From: Snodgrassella gandavensis
GTDB lineage: Bacteria > Pseudomonadota > Gammaproteobacteria > Burkholderiales > Neisseriaceae
Direction of reading: 5' to 3'
Assembly: GCF_914768025.1 (NCBI RefSeq)
Contig: NZ_CAJZCE010000004.1
Coordinates: 1 to 64,000 of the forward strand
Length of the DNA stretch: 64,000 bases
This document shows positions 56,629 through 64,000 of the stretch, one piece after another. Position 1 is the stretch's first letter. Every line of letters begins with the position of its first letter. A program made the position numbers and the translations under genes. The notes below the pieces were generated by a model. It was not told the origin of the DNA. It ran no database searches and was given only the letters and a program-made list of their open reading frames with translations.

Positions 56629-58062
56629 TTAATTTAATTGGATTAGATTCCCATTTAAATCAATAATTTTAATGATAAAATTGAGTTCGTTACCAAAGTT
56701 TCTATAATTGTGATCAAGCAGACTATAAAAAGTATACCTTTCAGGTGGCAAATCGTATTTTTTTAAATACGATTTAAATAGTTCCGCTTCTCCCATACCC
56801 GTAATGGTTATATTCTTATATTGTTTAACTTTAATAAAGATAATTATTGCTTTTAGCCAGTCAATATTTATATCAATGTTATTATCTTGACTAATCAAAT
56901 AGCTATTGATATGTTTAATTAAGATATCTAAATCGTCAACATCTTCGCTATTAATTATTATTTTATATAATTCAATGAACTTAGTTTTCAATATAATAAG
57001 GAAAAATGTAAAAAAATAGTGGGTGTGAATATTTCTGCCATAATTTGAATTATTTTCTTTCAGTGAAGTTTGATAGTCAACTCTTAAAACCAGATTTAAA
57101 GTATTAAAAAATGATTCTTGTTCCCTCAATGTAAGATTATATTTATTTAGTAAAAAGCAATAACGCTCAAAAAAATAATCAGAATTTTTTATAAAATTTT
57201 CGATTTTATATTGATATATTAATCCCTTAAAAAATTCTTGATTTTTTTGTGGTTTAGGTAATAAATAATCAAAATCAATAAACCGGCGCAGATACCCATC
57301 AACATCCAGCCCCTGCCCATACACAGCCCTGATAGAGTGGCCTAGCTGGGTTTTATCCGTAGCCAGCACAAAGATAATATTATCCACATTAAACAGATGT
57401 TTGGCCTTTTCCAGTACCTCAATAGCAAAATTGGGACGACAGCGATCCAGCTCATCAATAAAAATTACCAGCGGCTTATGAGCGTCGCCATCCGCATAGC
57501 AGCGAGCCAGCTTACTTAAAGCCTCTTTGAAGTTGCCCAGTGTCTTGCGTGACTCTTCGTATTTGGTAATCTGTTCTTTTACCAGTGATTCACTTAGATT
57601 ACCAGATGCTTTGGATACTTCATCGGCATCGGTTAAGCTACCACAAACCGCTTTAATAATTAGATTGACCATAGCAGGGGCAGCGGCTTTAGTAAAATTG
57701 ACCGCAAGTTTATAGAGATGCCCCATTATTTTTTCTGCGGTTGTTTTATCTTCACCCACTAGTTCCTGTATGGATAAACCAATCTCCCCAATCAACGCAA
57801 TCAGCGCATCATCCGTGTAATCACTTTCCCATGCATTAAAATAAATAGTCGGAATATCCTGATTTTTCAGATATTGCTGCCACATCTTAATAAAAGTGGT
57901 TTTACCCTGTCCCCAGCCAGCATCAATACACAGCACTATCGATTGTTCATAGCTGGTAATAAATTGGGTCAGAATTTCAATATTGGCTTTTCTATCCAGC
58001 ACATCGTTTTTAAACGGATCAGCGGCATCAATTTCCACTTGCTGGCATTTCTTCATGCTCAT
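56629..58062 (-). CDS. KAP-family P-loop NTPase
   Basis: 477 aa. Walker A GWGQGKTT at 49-56, NAWES (76-80), Walker B LVIFIDELDRC (198-208), sensor VLATDK (232-237) and YLRRFIDFD (258-265) define the KAP group. A weakly hydrophobic stretch at 117-140 may be a membrane-associated insertion. KAP NTPases include PifA of F plasmid, which excludes phage T7, and members of other phage-defence sets. Residues 1-270 have host-like composition, while the last 200 codons are extremely AT-rich, as if a new C-terminal specificity region had been acquired. Single gene on the minus strand, AAGGA 10-11 bases before the ATG. Function inferred only from family. Confidence 0.85.
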   Translation of the reverse strand: MSMKKCQQVEIDAADPFKNDVLDRKANIEILTQFITSYEQSIVLCIDAGWGQGKTTFIKMWQQYLKNQDIPTIYFNAWESDYTDDALIALIGEIGLSIQELVGEDKTTAEKIMGHLYKLAVNFTKAAAPAMVNLIIKAVCGSLTDADEVSKASGNLSESLVKEQITKYEESRKTLGNFKEALSKLARCYADGDAHKPLVIFIDELDRCRPNFAIEVLEKAKHLFNVDNIIFVLATDKTQLGHSIRAVYGQGLDVDGYLRRFIDFDYLLPKPQKNQEFFKGLIYQYKIENFIKNSDYFFERYCFLLNKYNLTLREQESFFNTLNLVLRVDYQTSLKENNSNYGRNIHTHYFFTFFLIILKTKFIELYKIIINSEDVDDLDILIKHINSYLISQDNNIDINIDWLKAIIIFIKVKQYKNITITGMGEAELFKSYLKKYDLPPERYTFYSLLDHNYRNFGNELNFIIKIIDLNGNLIQLN

Positions 58063-58574
58063 AATCTGCTTATTCCTTGTATACTAATGGTTGGCCGGTA
58101 ATTGCCGGCCATTCTGTTTCATCTAATTATTGTGCCATTATAATGGTTTATCTATTTAAAAATGGCGGTGATACATGGCTAATCACAGAAAATTGGCGCA
58201 AAACATACTAGTTAGCCGGTTTTGTAGCACAAATACAAACACCCAAGTATTAACTGGCCATTAAATATTACCCATACCCTATCAAACCCCAGCAGTCAGG
58301 CAGCAGTGCTAATCCAGAGAAAAAAAGAATCATCCAGCCTCTGCCGAATATTCTCTTATATCTGGATAACAAGCTGATTTGTAATAAAATGTATAGTGAA
58401 AGTAAAGTCTGGTTGCAGCCGCGCATTTAGCCACTGATTGCGCTATAAAGCCAGCAGACAAACTTGCTTTTTGTCCATACTGGCCTTATGTGTAGCATAA
58501 ACCGCCCAGCGCGGTTTTAACTGTTTTAACCACAGTCATTTTCTTCGGTTGAATTTATTTCAGGTTACAAACTT
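58063..58574. other. intergenic region, KAP and uvrB promoters
   Basis: 512 bases, no ORF. It must hold the divergent promoters of the KAP NTPase and uvrB. A small hairpin AAACCGC / GCGGTTT lies at about 58499-58517, shortly before uvrB. No LexA-type palindrome seen. Confidence 0.4.
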
Positions 58575-60602
58575 ATGGATGTTATTCAGTATCCCGGTAG
58601 TGTGTTTAAACTGCACCAGCCATTTCCACCGGCTGGCGACCAGCCCACGGCAATTCAGGGATTGCTGGAAGGGCTGGAAGATGGCCTGGCCAGCCAAACC
58701 CTGCTCGGGGTTACCGGCTCAGGCAAAACCTTTACCATGGCCAACGTCATCGCCCAGAGCGGCCGCCCGGCCATCATCATGGCGCATAACAAAACCCTGG
58801 CCGCACAGCTATACGCAGAAATGCGCGAATTTTTTCCCGAAAATGCCGTCGAATATTTTGTTTCCTACTATGATTACTATCAGCCGGAAGCCTACGTACC
58901 CAGTCGCGACCTGTTTATCGAAAAAGATTCAGCCATAAACGAACACATCGAACAAATGCGCCTGAGCGCCACCAAAAGCCTGATGCAGCGGCAGGACGTA
59001 ATCATAGTGGCCACCGTATCGGCAATTTACGGTATTGGCGACCCCAACGAATACCATCAAATGATACTGCACCTGAAAGAAGGGCAGAAAATCGACCAGC
59101 GCGACATCATCGCCAGACTGGTAGCCATGCAGTATGAACGTGGCGATATCGACTTTGCCCGTGGCTCATTCCGTGTGCGCGGTGACGTGATTGACATCTT
59201 TCCCGCCGAAAGCTCCGAGCTGGCCTTGCGTGTCAGCCTGTTTGACGACGAAGTCGACCGCATGCAATTGTTTGACCCAATATCCGGCAGCCTGCAACAG
59301 CGCGTTGGCCGCTATACCGTATTCCCGTCCAGCCACTACGTTACCCCGCGCGACACCGTTTTACGTGCCTGTGAACACATCAAGCAGGAGCTGGGCGACC
59401 GCATCAAATGGTTTACCCATGAAGGGCGGCTGGTAGAAGCACAGCGCATCGAACAGCGCACCCGCTTTGATTTAGAAATGCTCTACGAAATGGGTTTCTG
59501 CAAGGGCATTGAAAACTACTCACGCCACTTTTCCGGCAAGCCAGAGGGCGAGCCGCCACCTACCTTAATGGACTACCTGCCCAAAAACGCCCTCATGTTT
59601 ATCGACGAAAGCCACGTTACCGTCAGCCAGATTGGCGGCATGTACAAGGGCGATGCCTCACGCAAGCAGAATCTGGTGGACTACGGCTTTCGCCTGCCAT
59701 CCGCCCGCGACAACCGCCCGTTAAAATTCCATGAATTCGAGCGCGTCATGCCGCAAACCATATTTGTATCGGCCACCCCGGCCAAATATGAAGAAGAACA
59801 TGCCGGCCAAGTAGTCGAGCAGGTAGTACGTCCCACCGGCCTGATTGATCCGGAAATCATCATCCGCCCCGTGGCCACACAGGTAGACGACTTACTATCT
59901 GAAATCAATATCCGCCGCGAGCAGGGCGAGCGCGTACTCGTTACCACCCTCACCAAACGCATGGCCGAACAGCTCACCGACTACTACGCCGAGCTGGGCG
60001 TAAAAGTGCGCTACCTGCACAGCGACATCGACACCGTAGAGCGCGTAGAAATCATCCGCGACCTGCGCCTTGGCCTCTTTGATGTCCTCGTAGGCATCAA
60101 CCTGCTGCGAGAAGGGCTGGATATTCCCGAAGTTTCACTGGTGGCCATACTTGATGCCGACAAAGAAGGCTTTCTGCGCAGCCATCGCAGCCTGATACAA
60201 ACCATCGGCCGCGCCGCACGCAACGTTAACGGCAAAGCCATACTATATGCCGACAAAATCACCGACTCCATGAAAGCCGCGATTGACGAAACCGAGCGCC
60301 GTCGTGCCCGCCAGATAGCCTTCAATACCGAACACGGCATCGTACCGCAGCAAATCAAAAAACAGGTACGCGACCTCATTGATGGCGTTTATCACGATGA
60401 AAACGGCAGCAAAGGCCGTGGCCGCAGCAAGCTCAAAGTAGGCGAAATCCACAACGAAGACGATGCCGTTAAAGAAATCGCCAAACTCGAAAAAGCCATG
60501 CAGGCCGCCGCGCGCGACTTACAGTTTGAAGAAGCTGCCCAGATTCGCGACAAAATCCGCGCCATCAAAGAAAACCTACTTTTTGGTGCCAGCGATACCT
60601 AA
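58575..60602 (+). CDS. uvrB: excinuclease ABC subunit B
   Basis: 675 aa. Walker A GVTGSGKT (45-52), beta-hairpin [22 protein letters not shown] (motif II), [55 protein letters not shown] and a C-terminal UVR domain ([28 protein letters not shown]) that binds UvrC. Damage-verifying helicase of nucleotide excision repair. Confidence 0.97.
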   Translation: MDVIQYPGSVFKLHQPFPPAGDQPTAIQGLLEGLEDGLASQTLLGVTGSGKTFTMANVIAQSGRPAIIMAHNKTLAAQLYAEMREFFPENAVEYFVSYYDYYQPEAYVPSRDLFIEKDSAINEHIEQMRLSATKSLMQRQDVIIVATVSAIYGIGDPNEYHQMILHLKEGQKIDQRDIIARLVAMQYERGDIDFARGSFRVRGDVIDIFPAESSELALRVSLFDDEVDRMQLFDPISGSLQQRVGRYTVFPSSHYVTPRDTVLRACEHIKQELGDRIKWFTHEGRLVEAQRIEQRTRFDLEMLYEMGFCKGIENYSRHFSGKPEGEPPPTLMDYLPKNALMFIDESHVTVSQIGGMYKGDASRKQNLVDYGFRLPSARDNRPLKFHEFERVMPQTIFVSATPAKYEEEHAGQVVEQVVRPTGLIDPEIIIRPVATQVDDLLSEINIRREQGERVLVTTLTKRMAEQLTDYYAELGVKVRYLHSDIDTVERVEIIRDLRLGLFDVLVGINLLREGLDIPEVSLVAILDADKEGFLRSHRSLIQTIGRAARNVNGKAILYADKITDSMKAAIDETERRRARQIAFNTEHGIVPQQIKKQVRDLIDGVYHDENGSKGRGRSKLKVGEIHNEDDAVKEIAKLEKAMQAAARDLQFEEAAQIRDKIRAIKENLLFGASDT

Positions 60603-60614
60603 GCAGCCAGCATC

Positions 60615-60656
60615 GGCTACCGGCAAAGCATTACACCGTGCTTCTTGCCGGTAGCC
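60615..60656 (+). terminator. long hairpin behind uvrB
   Basis: GGCTACCGGCAA and TTGCCGGTAGCC form a perfect 12-bp stem with inner AGCA/TGCT pairing, 12 bases after the uvrB stop. No T-run follows, so it may protect the 3' end or be a weak terminator. Confidence 0.5.
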
Positions 60657-60805
60657 AGAACATACCAGCCACCACCAAACCCAGCATACAGATTACACAG
60701 CGAAAAATACCCCCACACAGCCATTTCAGGTATACTCAACACAACATCCGCATGCCCGCATGCACATCCACAACCGCGCATAGCCAGCCAACAGGGGACA
60801 GCATC

Positions 60806-61252
60806 ATGCAGAACCAGCACACACACCAGCCATCGGCATCAGCCCGGCTAGCCACACTTATCCTGCAAACCATAAGCAGCATAATCATTACCGGTGTATT
60901 CTACATCGTACTATTCTACTGGCAAGCTAACCGTGGCGTGCCACTCAGTCATCTTAGCTTACTCGATACTGGCGACATCAAATTTTTACTATTATTTATA
61001 CTGAAGTTCGTCGGCATTTACGCCTTTATACCTTCACTGCTGGCCGCCATAACCAGTTGCTACTTTATCAATCACCATCCGCCTTATCGCATCAGCATCG
61101 GCGCAGCCATGATCGCACTACTATGCGGATTCGTGCAAAACCTGCTGTTAACCTTCGCGCTAGGCTGGAAGCTTATATTGTTCAACGCACTGGCCGCCGC
61201 CCTCAGCGCCCTGTATTTTGCCCGGCAAAAATCAAAGATACAGAAACATTAA
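60806..61252 (+). CDS. small membrane protein, function unknown
   Basis: 148 aa from ATG 60806 (AGGGGA 9 bases upstream; upstream in-frame codons look non-coding). Four membrane segments (TLILQTISSIIITGVFYIVLFYW, FLLLFILKFVGIYAFIPSLLAAI, ISIGAAMIALLCGFVQNLLLTFALG, LFNALAAALSALYF) between short basic ends. No family recognised. Confidence 0.65.
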   Translation: MQNQHTHQPSASARLATLILQTISSIIITGVFYIVLFYWQANRGVPLSHLSLLDTGDIKFLLLFILKFVGIYAFIPSLLAAITSCYFINHHPPYRISIGAAMIALLCGFVQNLLLTFALGWKLILFNALAAALSALYFARQKSKIQKH

Positions 61253-61634
61253 TAATAGCCCGAGGTTTCCACCAATCATCGCCCATTATCTGTTCACCCA
61301 GATAAGCTATTGTATTGAATTAAATAATCAAAATAGCAACAATCAATCCATAAACACCCACAGTGACCACAAAATAGCTACGTCATATAAAAACAAAAAA
61401 ACAATTAACTGAATAATCAATAAGCTACGCTTTTTGGTGCCATTCCGGCCTCGCCCAAACCCCATTTTGCTATTGCTGCCAGCAAGCAAAAGTGCTTAAA
61501 TTAAGCTCTTATTATTGTCAATGATTTAAGTCAAAAACACATAAATCACACCAATACTGAATGCTCCTTGTGTGAACTACCAGATAAACATTTAATCAGC
61601 ATAGCCTGATAGAGAAGAGAGAAGAGTTTACGTT
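61253..61634. promoter_or_regulatory. mqo upstream region with an FNR-like box
   Basis: 382 bases without a gene. ATGATTTAAGTCAA at 61521-61534 matches 8 of 10 defined positions of the FNR/ANR consensus TTGAT-N4-ATCAA and lies about 100 bases before the mqo start. Oxygen-linked control of mqo is plausible for a microaerobic gut organism. The match could be chance. Confidence 0.35.
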
Positions 61635-63128
61635 ATGAAAAACACCGATAGCGATAGCTCAGCAGATGTGGTACTAATCGGCGCAGGCATAATGAGCGCA
61701 ACACTGGGAACATTTCTGAAAGAGTTACAGCCAGACTGGCAGATCAACATCTATGAACGTCTGGCCAACGTGGCCACCGAAAGCTCCGATGCCTGGAATA
61801 ATGCCGGCACCGGCCATTCAGCCCTGTGCGAACTCAACTACACACCAGAGTTAAAAGACGGTACCATCGACGTATCCAAAGCCATCAAAATTATCGAACA
61901 GTTTGAACTATCCAAACAATTCTGGGCATCACTTGTCGATGCCGGCCTGATTAACGACCCCAGCGCATTTATCCGCAGCGTGCCTCACATGAGTTTGGTG
62001 CGCGGAGAAACAGACGTCGCCTTTTTGCGCAAACGCTTTGCCGCCTTGCAGCAATACCGCCTGTTTCAGGACATGCTCTATACCGAAGACAAAGACCAGA
62101 TTAGCCAATGGGTACCCCTCATGATGCAGGGACGTGACAGCAGCGAACCCATTGCCGCTACCTGGTCAGACCTTGGTACCGACGTCAACTATGGCGCCTT
62201 AAGCCGAATCCTCATCAACAACCTTATAAACGACGGCTGCAAGCTGCACCTGCAACACGAAGTTGTCGACCTCAGACAGCACAATGGCCGTTGGCATCTC
62301 GACATCAAAAACCTCATCAACGGCACACATCAGCAGGTATCAGCCCGTTTTGTCTTTATCGGTGCCGGCGGTGGCTCCCTGCACCTATTACAAAAAAGCC
62401 GTATCGAAGTTGGCAAAGGCTATGGCGGTTTCCCCGTATCCGGCCAGTGGCTCGTATGTAAAAATCCCGACGTCGTCGAGCAGCATAATGCCAAAGTCTA
62501 TGGCAAAGCCTCCGTGGGCGCACCGCCCATGAGCGTGCCCCATCTCGACAAACGCGTCATCAACGGCGAAGACGCCTTACTCTTCGGCCCCTTTGCCGGC
62601 TTTACCACCAAATTCCTCAAACGCGGATCCTTTCAAGACTTATTCAAAACCCTCAATTTCGCCAACATCCGCCCCATGCTCACCGTAGGCATACACAACT
62701 ACGCCCTCGAACACTACCTCATTCAGCAGGTGCGATTAAGCTTTGCCGACCGCATGCAGGAATTACGTACCTTCTACCCCGAGGCACGCGATGAAGACTG
62801 GCATCTGGCTATTGCAGGCAATCGCGTACAAGTAATCAAAAAAGATCCGCAAAAAGGTGGCGTCCTGCAATTTGGTACCGAGCTGGTAAAATCCACAGAC
62901 GGCTCACTGGCTGCCTTATTAGGCGCCTCCCCAGGTGCCTCTACCTCAGTATCCATCATGCTCGAACTGCTCGAACACTGCTTCCCCGGCAAAGTCAGCA
63001 ACGAATGGGCACCAATACTGCACAAATGGATACCCAGCTATGGCCAGAAACTCGAACACAACCCCGCACTCGTGCAGCAAGTGCGCGACTGGACAAGCAA
63101 ATCCCTCGGTTTACACAGTTCAAAATAG
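61635..63128 (+). CDS. mqo: malate:quinone oxidoreductase
   Basis: 497 aa. FAD dinucleotide motif VVLIGAGIMSATLG (12-25), ESSDAWNNAGTGHSALCELNYTP, IRSVPHMSLV, GFPVSGQWLVCKNP and GASPGASTSVSIMLELL are diagnostic. A membrane-associated enzyme oxidising malate to oxaloacetate and feeding electrons to quinone. It can replace NAD-dependent malate dehydrogenase in the TCA cycle. GAGAAGAG precedes the ATG. Confidence 0.96.
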   Translation: MKNTDSDSSADVVLIGAGIMSATLGTFLKELQPDWQINIYERLANVATESSDAWNNAGTGHSALCELNYTPELKDGTIDVSKAIKIIEQFELSKQFWASLVDAGLINDPSAFIRSVPHMSLVRGETDVAFLRKRFAALQQYRLFQDMLYTEDKDQISQWVPLMMQGRDSSEPIAATWSDLGTDVNYGALSRILINNLINDGCKLHLQHEVVDLRQHNGRWHLDIKNLINGTHQQVSARFVFIGAGGGSLHLLQKSRIEVGKGYGGFPVSGQWLVCKNPDVVEQHNAKVYGKASVGAPPMSVPHLDKRVINGEDALLFGPFAGFTTKFLKRGSFQDLFKTLNFANIRPMLTVGIHNYALEHYLIQQVRLSFADRMQELRTFYPEARDEDWHLAIAGNRVQVIKKDPQKGGVLQFGTELVKSTDGSLAALLGASPGASTSVSIMLELLEHCFPGKVSNEWAPILHKWIPSYGQKLEHNPALVQQVRDWTSKSLGLHSSK

Positions 63129-63167
63129 CAAACACATAACATCAACTACCATAGCCATCACAGCCTT

Positions 63168-63197
63168 ACCAAATTCATACCGAATTTGGTTTTTTTT
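63168..63197 (+). terminator. mqo terminator
   Basis: ACCAAATTC and GAATTTGGT form a 9-bp perfect stem with a 5-base loop, followed by seven T. Confidence 0.92.
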
Positions 63198-63330
63198 ATC
63201 CCAGCCAGAAATGGCCACCTAAACCAGCCGCAAACACCATCCACATATCAATCATCACAACCTACTGTCGTAATCATCCAACACAAAACACTGATAAAAA
63301 CCACAACAAAAGCCTAAAATATAAAAAAAC

Positions 63331-63359
63331 TTGCTATATTTAGTAAACTTATTTAATAT
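63331..63359 (+). promoter_or_regulatory. sigma-70 type promoter of a candidate small RNA
   Basis: TTGCTA, a 17-base spacer, then TAATAT: close to consensus with ideal spacing. It sits 130 bases after the mqo terminator, with no ORF behind it. Confidence 0.5.
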
Positions 63360-63366
63360 AAAGATA

Positions 63367-63458
63367 AATAACATAGACTTACAAATGCAATAATTGATAC
63401 CTATAATCCGTAGCAATTGACGCCGCTGCCATCTTAACGATGTCACGGCGTTATTTTT
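63367..63458 (+). ncRNA. candidate intergenic small RNA
   Basis: About 92 nt from the predicted start behind the TTGCTA/TAATAT promoter to the hairpin ACGCCG...CGGCGT (63420-63451, with inner TGCCATC/GATGTCA pairing) followed by TATTTTTATC. No coding capacity. The unpaired AU-rich 5' part (AAGAUAAAUAACAUAG...) and Rho-independent end look like an Hfq-type sRNA. Not matched to any known RNA family by eye. Confidence 0.4.
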
Positions 63459-63459
63459 A

Positions 63460-64000
63460 TCAACACACCGGTTCCATAGCATCACCGCACCAACAATCCT
63501 GCCCCCATAGCAAATTAACCGCATCATCCAGCTACAACTTAACCAAAATAATTCCCCATCCGCCTTATAGTATCAATACCTTAACCCCACAATCATCGCC
63601 CATTAGCCAAAACATCCCCGCATACTACAAATTAAACCCAAAATCAGCCAAAACACCCACCACCCACAGCATCAGCATTAATACCATCTAAACATATAAA
63701 ACCATTATCTTTCCCAGCAACAATCCAATAAACACCAACATATTAATAATTCACACCAAGCCCGGCTGGCAAACCAAAAGTACCCAATCAACCACACAAA
63801 AAAGCATCAGCAATAAAAACATTAATTCACAATAGTGAAGAAAACACATAATAGAAAATAGATAACCCTAGCAACCAACAGCACCAAAACAGACAGCAAA
63901 GCTAGCCATACGATTATTATCAGCCCCAGCCCTAAGCTCATAGCTTGGCCTAACCGCCGGCAACAACAAATCCCGTATCGCCCCAGTCGAAGACAACAAT
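63460..64000. other. AT- and C-rich intergenic end of the window, no gene recognised
   Basis: 540 bases. Only low-complexity frames rich in Pro, Ser, Thr and Asn are open, with no ribosome sites. The next gene must start beyond the window. Confidence 0.4.

Noticed and set aside
63440-63691. 83-codon ORF at the end of the window
   Set aside because: Low-complexity Pro/Ser/Thr/Asn composition, no ribosome site, and it starts inside the candidate sRNA terminator.
1-64000. CRISPR array, tRNA genes, prophage structural genes
   Set aside because: No regularly spaced repeats, cloverleaf sequences or phage head/tail genes were recognised on either strand.

Overview
The window comes from a member of the Neisseriaceae, most likely a Snodgrassella-like bee-gut symbiont. 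The 5S rRNA and the 3' end of 23S read like Neisseria, and pgk, secA, a DUF721/DciA gene, dsbD, uvrB, mqo, recBC, comEA and folE2 are all betaproteobacterial in character. Host genes have moderate GC. Several inserts are visibly AT-rich. The genus name is an inference from gene content, not from a database search.

Layout. 1-0.5 kb: the end of an rRNA operon (23S, 5S, terminators). 0.5-4.0 kb: an AT-rich accessory block just behind the rRNA operon. It holds an IS3-type remnant, a two-gene RNA-repair cassette (RNA ligase plus HD-phosphoesterase/polynucleotide kinase, overlapping by one base) and a decayed IS481-type transposase. 4.1-12.5 kb: an M20 amidohydrolase and an MHS-type transporter, followed by a tandem duplication that joins a partial transketolase to a second transporter copy. 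The second copy is interrupted by about 2.1 kb of AT-rich DNA carrying an efflux pump, a PHP fragment and half a LysR gene. The intact transketolase follows. 12.8-20 kb: comEA, then a LysR regulator divergent from a catabolic operon (CitMHS transporter, AtuA-like pair, CoA-transferase subunits, thiolase) that should feed an imported organic acid to acetyl-CoA.

20-29.5 kb: a small secreted protein, a MAPEG protein, phosphoglycerate kinase, a Spy-like periplasmic protein, an OprC-type copper receptor, a DUF445 protein and a frameshifted membrane-protein gene. 29.5-42.9 kb: recC-recB (overlapping), a roadblock-type protein, dsbD, folE2, a Cys/Met-metabolism PLP enzyme, a J-domain membrane protein and a ferredoxin-NADP reductase. 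43.1-50.3 kb: dciA and secA with a broken secreted-protein gene between them. That gene is split by a 3.1 kb AT-rich island (IS5 fragment, EamA transporter, frameshifted SDR, LysR, LysR N-terminal fragment). Two short ORFs lead directly into secA.

50.5-64 kb: a second ferredoxin-NADP reductase, a LysO-type exporter, another IS3 remnant, a transporter plus amidohydrolase pair with palindromes upstream, a KAP-family P-loop NTPase with a mosaic composition, uvrB, a small membrane protein, mqo, and a candidate small RNA with its own promoter and terminator.

The best candidates for unusual biology are the RNA-repair cassette, the KAP NTPase, the AtuA/CoA-transferase operon, the short ORFs ahead of secA, and the recombination record around the transketolase. 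No tRNA genes and no CRISPR array were seen.
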